A program made the position numbers and the translations under genes. A DNA stretch of 64,000 nt from Phytopythium helicoides (lineage: Eukaryota; Oomycota; Peronosporomycetes; Pythiales; Pythiaceae), in contig JANFNE010000005.1 in the NCBI GenBank assembly GCA_024867545.1, positions 1,426,001 to 1,490,000 on the forward strand, in the 5' to 3' direction. Of the stretch, positions 32,616 through 45,200 are shown piece after piece. Under the pieces are notes generated by a model. It saw only the letters and a program-made list of their open reading frames with translations, was not told where the DNA came from and ran no database searches. Within the stretch, counting starts at the first letter, position 1. Each line of letters opens with the position of its first letter.

Positions 32616-33046
32616 ATGTCGTTCGCTGACCTGACCTCGAGCCAGAAGGACGAGCTCGCCGCCTCGCTGGCCGTGCTCGCGCTCTACGACGCGCAGGTCG
32701 AGGTCTCGGCCGACAACCTCTCGGCCGCGCTCTCGGCCTCCAACGTCAAGGTCGCCGCCTACGTGCCGCAGCTCTTCGCCGACCTGCTCGGCCGCGGCCT
32801 CGACGTCGAGAAGTTCCTCGCCGGCCCCTCGGCTGGTGCGTGAACGCGCGTTGGGCGCCCCCTCGAGCGACGACCATCGCCGCTAACTCGTCATGATCGT
32901 GACATACAGGTGCCGCTCCTGCTGCTGGCGCTGCCCCGGCTGGCGGCGCTGCTGCCGCCGCTCCGGCCGTCGAGGAGAAGGAGGAGGAGGAGGAGGCCGA
33001 CCTTGGTGGCGGCATGGACATGTTCGGCGGCGGCGCCGACTACTAA
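32616..33046 (+). CDS. RPLP1: 60S acidic ribosomal protein P1
   Basis: Exons 32616-32835 and 32910-33046 give about 118 residues. The helical N-terminus (MSFADLTSSQKDELAASLAVLALYD) carries the dimerisation domain. It is followed by an Ala/Gly/Pro hinge and an acidic tail ending GGGMDMFGGGADY. P1 pairs with P2 in the lateral stalk of the large subunit and helps recruit elongation factors. The hinge is encoded across the single intron. The final residues keep the Met/Phe hydrophobic pattern but differ from the animal GFGLFD end. It diverges from the F-BAR gene, with 286 bp between starts. Confidence 0.92.
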
Positions 33047-33203
33047 GCGTGTCGCCGTCCTCGGCCGGCTTGCAGCTTGAAGCCTACGGGTGACACCCAA
33101 GCAAACGCCAAGACGAGCGGGAGCTGATCCAGACTAGCGCGTTGCGCCGTAAGCGAATACAATGGCTGCTCTGGAGCGGAACCGACTATCGATCTACCTC
33201 TAC

Positions 33204-35931
33204 TCATCGGTGCAGCATGCGCAGCCGCGGGTCGTTGTGCAGACGCTTGTCCATCTCGGCGTACTTCTGCAGCGCAGTCTCCTCGTGGCTCGCCAGGCGC
33301 TGCTCCAGGATTTGGATGCGGAACATGGTCTCGCTACAGAACCGCTCGAACTCCTCGTCCGTGCCTTGGTCGTGCTCACGTTGGCTGCGCTGGAAGGCAG
33401 CCTGCCGCTTGGCAAGCAGCGCGTTCTCTTTGTCCAAGCGCCCCTGGATGATATTGGCGCGCTCCAGCAGCCGCTCCTTCAGGTTTCGCAGGCACATCTC
33501 GCGCACTGCCATGGCCTCATCCTTGGTTAGATCTCCTGTCGCGTGGATGCTTTGCAGGTACGGACTCAAGTAGTCCGCCTCGGTCTTTGCCTGCACAGCC
33601 AGAACACTTCATGAGTCCTCCCCTGCTTTGTTTTGACTGCAATTTGTAATTCAAACGTACGCCCTTGTCCTGCTCCTTGGCATCTTCCTTGCTGTTGGTT
33701 TTAGACTCGTCCTCGTTGGCGTCGAACAGACTCGTCTCCAGCGTGATGGCCATCTCCTCTCGCTTGCGAAGCTTGAGGATATCCTGCGTCTCAATATCAG
33801 AGTGCCGGACTGCTGTATAGCAGTCCTTTTCCATCTGAACGAGTCACAGTGTTCCGCCATCGTTAGGATAGCAACAAGGGCACACAAAGAAAGCAACCTC
33901 TACCTGGATCGAAGCTCGAAGTTCGTCCTCCAGGATGGACGCCTTGGGTTTCCTAGCACTAGGATCCGCCATTACAACGTCGACAGGAATGTTTGGTGCC
34001 TTGTGATACGTTCTCGAGCCCGCTGTGATTTTTCCGGTCGCGTAGTGGTAGTTGACGCGAATGAAGCCCTCTTGGATATTATACGTTCGCTTCCTCTGGT
34101 CCTCATCAGCAGACACGAGTGGGTTGCGCGCAAATTTTTCTTTCATTTTCTTGATCGCAATCTCGCCAGCAGATCCTCCAGGGAGGACATAGGGGTTCTT
34201 AGAGTCAACCTCGTCTTTTTCGGTCACAAGGACAGCTTGACGGAAAATGAGATAGTCATCCCGACCATAATAGTGCTCAGTGGTGCGCTTTTGAATATCC
34301 TCCTCCCGCTTGACAAGCCCGTCTGGCCGAGCACTCGTGTAAAACTGGAGCTCACGGCGGTATCCAATCCACTCTGTCCGCGATTTGAGCGCTTCTGGCA
34401 GTCGTCCTGGGGCAAAGTGCTCCTCAAACTTCCCTTCAAATGGGAATCGCTTGCGAAATTCAAGCTTGTCTTTTCGATTCTTGAAGTACTCGCGGATTTC
34501 TACTGGGAGCGTACAATGGACGTCGCGGAATAGTGTGATCCTCGTTACGAGCCCTTGTTCGTGAGAATGCTCTGCAAACTCTTCAACCTTCGCTCGATCA
34601 TAAAGTGTTACGCGTTGGGAGTCAGCAACAAACTGTCTTTTGTACATCGCTCGGTCAATCTCCAGCTTTATAACCCACGATGGCGGGATGTCTAAAACAA
34701 GGCTCTCTTCATCGGAATCTCCCTCACCTTGATTGTCCCCCTCTGCGCTGAGCTCTGCGAGATCCAAACCATCTTTTGCATCGGCTCCAGCTTCCTTTGC
34801 TGCCTTACGCTCCGCTGGTGAAAGGAAAATGAACTCCCAATCAGTGGCGTTGGCCAAGTCAAAGAGTGTTAGGTATACTGGGTGCGGCTGCATATTGACC
34901 CAATAGTTTTCGTGGCTCCACACTGCCTCGATAGCAATGTAAGGCGCTTCTCTCAGCGAGTATTTCCTCCCCGTCGTCGGTTCAAGGAAAAAATGCTCTG
35001 GAACGTCTCGCTTACCAGCACGTACTAACACCCACGCGTGAACTCGCTTTCCTTCAAGCGGATCATCATCGTCATCGTCAACAGCAACATAGTTTTCATA
35101 CGTGCGGGTGCCTTTGCTCTTTGCATCATGGTCAGCTAGTTCCTTTTGTTTTTCCAGATACTTGCTTGTGAACTTGGACCGACTCACCAAAGTTACGCTT
35201 TCTGCCTCTTCGCCATGTTGATCTCGAGTGTTGCTGCTTGGCGCGGATAACTCCGCTTCTTGAGCTTTCCAGAAGGCTTCTTCTACCGGAAGTGTCGGAA
35301 GAGGAGACTTGGTTTGGTCCATGAGGCAAATCCACCGAGGAGCAATCCCATTGACAACAAATGCATCGTATCCCCCTCCAATGAGGAACGAAGCGAGAAG
35401 TATCGCCATATCAAAACAGTCGCCAGCCCTCCACTTGAGAGTAAAAGATGGGGAGGGCAGACATGCTGGAGGCTTTGTCGGATTTTCGAGTGGCTCGTAC
35501 TCGATAGCTCCCGCGAGGAATCTTGCCAAGGCGTGGCAGTCATATAGTTCACGTTGTGGCAACAAAGTTGGTCGGATTGTTGTGCAAACAAACTTGGCGA
35601 TCCCTTTTTCGTTTGGTGGGTGGAGATACAGCGGCCGTCGGTGTGGAAACAGGCTCTCGAATTGATTCTGAAACCCAGCAATATACTCTAGGCACAGCAA
35701 CTCCTTCAATGTATTTGAGCTGTACGAAGATACCGCGGCGTCAACCGTGTCGTCGACCAGACGCCGTTGCTTTGTGCATACGACACCAGCGTAGGTGAAT
35801 TGTCTAGCCGCAATCGCGGCTTCTTCATCTGAGCGCTGGTGGACGTCTTGCCTTTCTTCAAAGTTGTTGTCTGTCGCACCTTCCGAGGCTTCATCACCAG
35901 CCGACTTGGCATCTGCAGATCTATCAAGCAT
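33204..35931 (-). CDS. DRC7: Dynein regulatory complex subunit 7 (CCDC135/lobo)
   Basis: Exons 33904-35931, 33661-33834 and 33204-33590 give 862 residues, close to human DRC7 (874). DRC7 is part of the nexin-dynein regulatory complex, which links outer doublet microtubules and controls axonemal dyneins. Landmarks are the transglutaminase-like region with RAGDCFDMAILLASFLIGGGYDAFVV, then HAWVLVRAG, WVNMQPHP, a family-specific middle part (SRTEWIGYRRELQFY, RPDGLVKREEDIQKRTTEHYYGRDD) and a C-terminal coiled coil (KERLLERANIIQGRLDKENALLAKRQ). The start at 35931 is the first ATG of the open frame. Its start codon faces that of the dynein heavy chain gene across 277 bp, so co-regulation during flagellum assembly is likely. 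Confidence 0.9.
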
Positions 35932-36208
35932 CCGCACAGTTGGGCAAACAGGTCTTTGTGTTCATGAGCTGAGTGAGCAGCCGGATATACAGACTTGGAT
36001 ACCAAGTAAACCGCCGCCACTGCTGAGGCGACGCCCTTGGCGGGACGCCGGCAGACAGCAACCGCTCGTTGCGTCGAAACGGCGACCCACTACTGCTTTT
36101 TCGTCTTGTCCAAGCACTGTCAGAGCTCAGGAGCGTGGTGACGAGAGCTACCAGATTCCTTAACAGGGTGGTTGGCCTGAAGATTTGAGACCAAGGTTCC
36201 CAAGTGGT
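35932..36208. promoter_or_regulatory. Bidirectional promoter region, DRC7 / dynein heavy chain
   Basis: These 277 bp separate the start codons of two axonemal genes transcribed away from each other. There is no ORF with coding character inside. No shared palindromic factor site could be singled out by eye. Confidence 0.6.
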
Positions 36209-39200
36209 ATGCAGTCACCAAACGCTCGTGGATCTTCACAGACGTCGCTTGCTTTAAGAGACAATAATGCAGTAGCATTTGTTGATGCACGAGTTCCGAG
36301 AGGCTCGCCGAAGAAGAGTCCAGTGCGGCTAGCTCGATTGAAGATGCTACAGTCAGCAATCAACACACGAAATTGTGATATCCGAGACCGAACTGGCATC
36401 AGTGATGCTAGTCCAAGAACAGAGCTCCGAGGGCAGGAACTTCAGGGACCAATTGACGATATGGTTGCTATGATGGGTCCGCTGGGAGGATTGACGGGGG
36501 CTAGAGACGGCGAGCCTGTGTATAAACATCGCCGGTTAAATCCTCGCACCGGGGACAACAGCGTCGTCGTTGAAGACAGGTCGTATTATCGCTTGAGCGA
36601 CCAAATCGGCTCATATTATACTATTTCAGCCCGAACATTAACACTTGATCATATCTCGAGCATAACCAAGAGAGAGCTGCAGTCTCCTGCCAAGATAGGA
36701 AAGACTCTATCGAGCTCTCCGTCTTCACGAGCAATCTGCCCTGCACTCGAGCGATCGTTAGCTGGAGTTGGTGGCGTGCAAATCAGCACCACTGAAATAG
36801 CTGGAGACGAAGAATTACGCGTTACCGGAGGATTACCTCCCCAAGAATCTCTAAGCGTTTATGTGGATGGATCAAGAGCGTTTGCTCGCCATCTTGAAAA
36901 CAGTCAAGGCGTCTTTCGATCTCCATCTCCTACTCGGCCGATCAAGCAAAGCGCAATAGCTACCTCCGCGAAAAGAACTCGCACACAGTTTTCACTTGAT
37001 ATTGACGAATCTCGAGTTACGTCACCATCCTCTCAGAATCGTTTGCAGCTCGACCCTGTGGAGCCATCACCACGAGCATTTGAGATCGAGAAAAAACGAT
37101 ACACGAATACGATGGAAGCATATTGGCATCAAGTCGATCGATATGCTGCCATTGCTCGAACAGCACCGATGCAGTCGGAGAAACCGCATCGTATCCTTCG
37201 CCGGCTGCAAATCCCGCAGCCCAGCGGCTTGAATCAACACGAGCTGCGAGAGTTTGACGAGCGAAGTGAGACAATGATTGCTGACATTTTTCAAGACGTG
37301 TACGCAGACTACTATGAGGCCGTGGCTCGCGCAATGCTGTCATACGACCTTCGAGACGATAATACATGCCTGAAAATGAAAATCTACCCGCCATATTTGC
37401 GCGCAACGCAGAAGTGGTGGACCGACGACACCTACCAGTCGCGCACATGGAGAGTGCATCGACAAACTGGCGTTGATCACCAGCGTATTGAAGCAGCAAA
37501 GCTATGCCTTCAACACAGCCTCTACGCAACCAATGTCGTGACATATGCTCTCCAGGAGCAATGGAACCGTGACAGTCCTCCGAGCGAATGGGATGTAGCA
37601 CCATCTCGCGCAGAGTCTGCATTCAGTCGTATTCTTTTTGTTGATGTTACATCAGAGGGCTTCTTGGCGGGACAGCCTCGCACCATTAGCCACTTCGTCG
37701 ATGTGATTACTCGAAGAGCAGAACTGGTAAAAGATTGCCTTAAGACTTGCTGGGTGCCTGCTGCAGCAAATCTAGTCAATGACTGCATTGGACAGCTTCG
37801 ATCTTCTAACAGGATGCTAAAACGTACAGATCCTCAGGCATCATCACCAAACAAGCCAGGGTCACGATCACCCGCACTCAGTCCTAAACGACAGGAAGCG
37901 AAGACGATATATCCAGTTGGACTACTCGATGAAGATATCACTGTCGGCTCGATGAGTATGCGGCTTTACGCTGACGATCCGGAGGCGGTGTCAAATATGG
38001 CATTTATTGGTGTTCTAGACGCTGCTGCCGTACTTATGGCACGAAATCTGCGTGAGTCGATCGAGCGATCAGTAAAAGAATTTGTCCAGTTTTTTGAACG
38101 GTTCTCGAGTCAACTGTTCTTTGGCGAAGGTGCCCTTTTGCTCGCTGTCGGATGCTACGAAACCACTGAAGTTGGTGACAACTTTCTAGTCGAGCCCTCA
38201 TTGACTGAGTTGCGAGAGAAACTACTCTCGTGTGTCACAGTTATTGTAGAAGCGTCCCATCACTTTCCACGTGTCGATTCACTCACTAAGGTTCCATCCA
38301 AGTTCCGGAGCCCCGGTGTCATCGGACCTAGCACAATGGCTCTTGATGATAGCTTCGTTCAGCACGCGAACAAGGTGCTAGCGAAGCTATTGCACGAACA
38401 TCTTGCTGAGCCACTTGAGCTCTTGTCGCTGCTGAAACCGTACGCCTTTTTAATGAATGGCGAGTACGAAGCCAAGATCAAGCCATACCTGTCGGCACGG
38501 GATGAGAGTTCATCCGAGCCAGAATCAGCTGAACAGACAATTGAGTTGCTGGAGAACTTCAGGCAAGAGATCACTTCTTTAAACACATGGGAAAAGCAAG
38601 TCGTTGCTGATATCGACGACAAGTACAGTTTCAAGCTATTTGCTGTATCCTGTTCGGATGTGAAACTAAAACTCATTGCCAAGTGTAAGACGTTTGCGAG
38701 CACAATTCTTGCCAAAGTGTCGGCGGATAATGTGAAAGACATGTCGGGCATGATCTCTGAGTACGAGAGCATTGGTGCAAAACTAGTGGCTGAACCACTA
38801 GACTCATTTGAGCTCAAGGCACTTGATGCGTTCTATCTCAAGAGTATTGATATGATCGACGTACTAAAGAGTCGGTTGTATGAAAACGTATGCCGACGCG
38901 TCCAGTTTCTCAAAGACTATGACTATCAGATGTCGAGAGAGGAAATACAGCTTTTCTTTAATGCGTTTCGATGGCCAGAGAATATCAAAGGATTCCAGCG
39001 AAAGAGTATGGAGCTTCAAACCAAACGCCAACATGAGCTCGAGCTTATCGTGGAAGGTCGCCAAGAGCAGCTCACAAGCCAGATGGCAAGCTTGCAACGT
39101 CGTATCGAAAAAATGAGAGATTATGCCAATCTTGGTGACACAGACAGTATTCTGAAGCGTATTGAGGCTGCTAGAAAAGCTCTGGAAGATGCAGAGACAG

Positions 39201-42200
39201 AGGCAGAGGTGATCAAAGAGCAAGAGAGTACACTAGGCAAGGAACTATCCAATAACCAGACGTCGCTTGATGCATTGTACGAGATGCTAAACCCAATCGA
39301 GAAGTTGTGGACGACGATTGCGCAAACTATGGAGAAGGTGACGTTTAGTCGTGAAGCGCCACTTACTGCAGTCAATGCGGAAGATATTGAACGCGACTGC
39401 GATCAGTTCCGGCGTACCATCGTAAAGATCATTAAGGAGTGTGAGAAGAATACTGACGTGTACGCTGTTGCAATCACCGTTGCACAGGAAGTCAAGAAGA
39501 CGCTAGATGAGATGCTTGATAGCTTTATTCCTCTAATGACGCTAGTATGCACTCCTGGAATTCGTGACCGCCACTGGGAGGAGATCGAACGAATCACAGG
39601 TATTGAAGTCCAGGTTAGCGAAGGCACCAACATGAACCAGCTCATTGGTTTGGGGCTACAGAGATTCACTGCTGCAATCGAAGAGACCTGCGTTAGCGCG
39701 TCAAAAGAATACTCGCTAGAGAAAGCTCTGGACAAGATGGAGTCTGAATGGGTTGGCGTCAAGTTTGGAACTAAAGAGTACAGAGCAACTGGGACGTCTA
39801 TCTTGTGCTCAACAGACGAAATCCAGCAGATCATTGACGACCAAATTGTCAAGACCCAGTCAATGAGAGGTAGCAGATACAACAAGCCGTACTTTGAACG
39901 AATCACTCGATGGGAGAAATTGCTCATTTGTATCCAAGATATCATGGACAACTGGATCAAAGTGCAGTCGACATGGCTCTATCTGGAGCCTATCTTCAGC
40001 TCTGACGACATTATGCGGCAGATGCCAACGGAGGGGGCTCTCTTTCGCAAGGTCGACGCGACTTGGCGTCGGAATATGCAAGAGACGGTCGCAACACCTG
40101 GAGTTCTAAAGGTTGCCGAGCGAGAAGACCTACTACCGAGTCTTCAGCAGTCCAATATCGACTTGGAGACTATCCAGAAGGGTCTCAACGATTACCTGGA
40201 AACGAAACGACTTTACTTCCCTCGGTTTTTCTTCTTGTCAAATGATGAGCTTCTCGAGATTTTGGCAGAGACAAAGGATCCCTTACGCGTTCAACCACAT
40301 CTCAAAAAGGCATTTGATGGCATCTCACAGCTTGAGTTTCAAGAAAATTTGGATATCACAGCAATGCTTAGTCCCGAGAACGAGAAGGTCCCGTTTCCAT
40401 ATGCTAGTATTCAGCAAAATTTGATCAACCCGAACAATTCGGGTGGAAACGTTGAGGTTTGGTTGGAAGAGGTCGAAATGACGATGCGCAAAAGTGTGGC
40501 GTTCCATCTGGATGCCTCTATTGTTGATTACCCGACAAAAGATCGCCTTCAATGGGTTCAACAGTGGCCCGGTCAAGTTGTACTAGCCGTGAATCAGACC
40601 ATGTGGACTTCACAAAGCGAGCAAGCCCTGAGTAACAACAAAGATCCCAACGCAATGCTCAATTATCTTCAGCTCCTAAGATCGGAGCTTACTCGAACGG
40701 TCGAGCTTGTGCGGGGAGAGCTGCCGAAGCTAATTCGCATCACGCTTGGTGCTCTAGTCGTCATGGATGTGCATAACCGAGACACAATTGCAGAGTTGGT
40801 TGATCTGAACATTACGAGTAAAACAGACTTTGACTGGCTAGCACAGCTACGCTACTACTGGGTGCAGGGTGGAGTTTCTGCTACTACTGGGAAGCCGCAT
40901 TCGCTTGAGTGTCGAATGATCAACAATCTTCAGCATTATGCGTTTGAGTATCTCGGCAACAGTATGCGTCTTGTGATCACACCACTCACTGACAGATGCT
41001 ATCGAACGTTAATGGGGGCCATTCACCTCAACTTGGGTGGAGCGCCAGAGGGACCGGCAGGCACGGGCAAGACGGAGACAACCAAGGATCTTGCAAAGGC
41101 AATTGCCATCCAATGTGTGGTTACGAACTGCTCTGACGGCCTTGACTACCTGGCAATGGGCAAGTTTTTCAAAGGCCTTGCAAGCTCAGGGGCGTGGGCA
41201 TGCTTTGACGAGTTTAACCGTATCCAGCTTGAGGTGCTGTCGGTAATTGCACAACAGATTCTGTGCATTCAACTCGCCAAGGCACAGCACCTGGCGAATT
41301 TTATCTTTGAGGGAACCGACTTGCGCCTCAACCCAACGTGTTGTCCGTTCATCACAATGAACCCCGGTTATGCTGGTCGTGCTGAACTCCCAGACAACCT
41401 CAAGGTACTCTTTCGTACAGTTGCGATGATGGTACCTGACTATGCCATGATTGCCGAAATCATGTTGTACTCTTACGGCTACATGGATGCAAGCGCTTTA
41501 TCCAAAAAGATCACGACAACCTATACTTTATGCTCAGAGCAGCTTTCGTCCCAGTCGCACTACGATTATGGTATGAGAGCAGTCATGGCAGTCCTCCGCG
41601 CTGCAGGCAATCTCAAGCGTGCAGAAGGGCATCTGCGCGAAGATACTTTGGTTTTGCGGTCTATCATTGATGTGAACTTGCCGAAATTTTTGTCTCCAGA
41701 CGTGCCACTTTTCAACGGCATCGTATCAGATCTTTTTCCTGGCGTTACAATCGACCCTCCAGACCGATCGGATATGCTCCAATCTATCAACGAGGTGTGC
41801 AAAAAGCTCAATCTACAACCTATCCCGAATTTTGTAGAGAAGGTCATCCAGATATACGAAATGATGATTGTTCGCCACGGTTTTATGATTGTTGGGATGC
41901 CGTTTTCGGGGAAGACTTGCTCGTGGCGCGTTCTCAGCGAGGTGCTTGCCCATTTACATGAGCGCTTCCCCACGGATGCTCGGTACACGAATGTCCAAGT
42001 GGCAGTGATCAACCCAAAATCGGTGACCATGGGTCAATTGTATGGTCAATTTGATGCGGTTTCGCACGAATGGAACGATGGTGTTCTTGCCATCAACTAC
42101 CGCAACCTGGCAAATAATCCTTCTCCAGACCGAAAATGGCTGCTATTTGATGGCCCTGTAGATGCTGTCTGGATTGAGAACATGAACACTGTACTGGATG

Positions 42201-45200
42201 ATAACCGGAAACTATGCCTCATGAGCGGTGAAATCATAGCGATGAGCTCCGTAATGAGCATGATGTTTGAACCAATGGATCTACTTGTTGCGTCCCCAGC
42301 GACTGTATCGCGCTGTGGAATGATCTACATGGAGCCAGAGCAGCTTGGTTGGATACCCATTCTGGATTCCTGGCTGGACTCTGTCACAGTAGGGCCAGAT
42401 ATTCCCGTTTCTGAACAACCTGGCCCGTTCGAGATTAATACTGAGCAACGGACGCTAATTTCCTTTCTTTTCTCATGGCTAGTTGAGCCCTGCATTGCTT
42501 TTGTGAGGAAGGAGCTCGTGGAGCTATCACCAACAGTGGATACCAACCTTGTGCAGAGTCTCATCAATATCTTTGAAGCGCAACTATGTCTGCTCCCTCG
42601 AGATGCTGCGTCGAAGAAAAAGGCGAGTATCGAGGCGTCCTTTTTATTTGCACTCACGTGGTCTGTCGGTGAAAGCATCAATGCGGATGGAAAGATACGA
42701 TTTTGCGAGTTTTTACGGGCCATCATGGAGAACATTCAAATACTGGATAGCAAATATATTGTTGTGAGCCGCGCACTCCAAGTCCGCAAGTGGTCAAAGC
42801 CGGCATTCGATGACGGGAAGGGTACATATGCATTCACAATGCCCGTTCCAACAAAGGGTAACTTCCACGATTACTACTTTAACGTTGAAGAAAGCAAGTG
42901 GTTTCGATGGGAAGAAATGCTCAAGGAGTACACGATCCAGCCAAATACACCATTTACGCAGATTGTTGTACCTACCATCTTTACTGCTCAGCTGGAATTC
43001 CTCGTCAAGTTACTTGTCACCAACAAACGAAAAGTACTTGTTTGTGGTCCAACAGGAACGGGCAAGTCGTGCTACATGTCTTCCATTTTGAACGAGTCAT
43101 TGCCACAAGACAAGTACTCGGTAATCATGCTGTCTTTCTCTGCCAAAACATCAGCAAATATGACGCAGAACATCATCGACGGAAAGTTGGATAAGCGAAG
43201 AAAAGGTGTGTTTGGTCCACCGATGGGTAAAGACGCCCTGGTGTTTGTTGATGACCTCAACATGCCACTTGTGGAGACGTATGGTGCACAGCCACCCATA
43301 GAGTTAGTTCGCCAGCTTGTAGATAGTGACGGGTATTACGACTTGAAAGAGATGTCGTGGCGGAAAATAGTTGATACCATAGTGTTGGCAGCAATGGGAC
43401 CCCCGGGTGGTGGACGCAACCATGTCACTCCTCGATTGCTGCGGCATTTCAATTTATTGTGTTTTTCGGAGTTCGACGATGGTACACTCACACGGATATT
43501 TACAACAATTCTGAATTGGTATTTCACATCAAACCCATTTGCCTCGGAGGTCAAGAAGTTGTCGGAGGCTGTTGTGTCAGCTACTTTGGAATTATACCAA
43601 TCGGCAGTCAAGTCTCTTTTGCCTACCCCAAAAAAATCTCACTACACGTTTAACCTGCGCGATTTTGCACGCATCGTACAGGGCATTATGCTCGTCATGC
43701 CGAGTGACCAGTTTACAGCTACTAGCCTAGTCAAATTGTGGGCTCATGAATCGCTTCGTGTCATTGGAGATCGACTCGTGGACGACGAAGATCGAGAGTG
43801 GTTTAATGATGCTCAGAAGAAGATAATCATCAAGCACTTTGCTGCAAATTTCGACAAGGTATTTGCCAGTCTAAAGCGTGGGCGCGACGGTCCAGTGTCA
43901 GCTGCAGATATGCGCAACTTGTTCTTTGGTGACTATATGGAGCCAGACGCTAGCCCACGTCTCTACAAAGAAGTTGACGTCCGGCTGGATGAAAGCGCAG
44001 AGTACGACGGAATTCAGACTCTCATCCAATGCTTGGACGGATATTTAACCGAGTACAATGGCATTAGCCGTAAACCGATGAATCTTGTGATGTTCTTGTT
44101 CGCAATCGAGCACCTGTCGCGTATTGTGCGCGTACTTAATATGCCGGGCGGAAATGCTCTACTTGTCGGCGTTGGTGGAAGTGGCCGACAGAGTCTTACC
44201 CGATTGTCAACCTTTATTGTGGACTTCGAGATCAAACAAATCGAGATATCAAAGAATTACACCATGAATGAGTGGCGAGAGGACATGAAGGACGTGCTAC
44301 GCCAAGCAGGTACAGGTGCTCGGCCGCTGGTATTCTTGTTCAGTGACACACAAATCAAGTACGACGGGTTTGTCGAAGATATTAACAACATGCTCAACTC
44401 CGGAGAAATTCCGAATTTGTTCCCGTACGATGAGAGAGTCGCTATCTGTGAAGCGGTTCGACCGCACGTGAAAGAGAAGCTTGGTAAGGCAGCTGGCGAC
44501 AACATGAATCAAACGCAATTGTATGCATTCTTCCTCCAACGTGTGCGTAGCAACCTGCACATCGTGCTCGCATGCTCGCCAATTGGCGATGCTTTCCGTG
44601 ATCGACTACGCAAATTCCCGTCACTAATCAACTGCTGCACGATCGATTGGTTCACAGCGTGGCCATCTGATGCACTAGTAGCTGTAGCTGAAAAATTTCT
44701 CGCAGACGTTGAGATGGACAGTGTTGCGGTGCGAAAAGCTATCGTGGATACATGCCAGTATTTCCATGTGAGTGTCACCAACTTTTCGGACAAGTTCCTG
44801 AAGCAGCTGCGCAGACAGAACTATGTAACACCAACTTCCTACTTGGAGCTTATTATTGCATTCAAAACCTTCCTTGCTCGGAGACGCGAGTCCGTTCAGG
44901 CTGCTCGGAATCGCTACCTAGTTGGACTCGAAAAACTGCAGTTTGCTGAGAACAATGTGTCAGTAATGCGCGTTGAGCTGGAAGAACTGCAGCCTGTACT
45001 TGACAAGTCCAAAAAAGACACAGATATTCTGATGGAGGAGATCAAGTCCAAGCTACCCGGAGTTGAAACGAAGCGAGGCGAGGTTCAGGCTGATGTTGCT
45101 GTTGCGGATGCATCAAAGGCTCAGTGCGAGCTGCAGAAAGCTAGTGTTGAAGCCGACCTTGCTGATGCGATCCCTGCTCTCGAAGAGGCTTTGAAAGCGC

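Noticed and set aside
36185..36208. Upstream TTG start for the dynein heavy chain
   Set aside because: A standard ATG follows 24 bases later in the same frame, and nuclear genes rarely start at TTG.
44168..44191. AAA4 of dynein lacks the P-loop lysine (GVGGSGRQ)
   Set aside because: This form is normal in axonemal dynein AAA4 and is not a defect.
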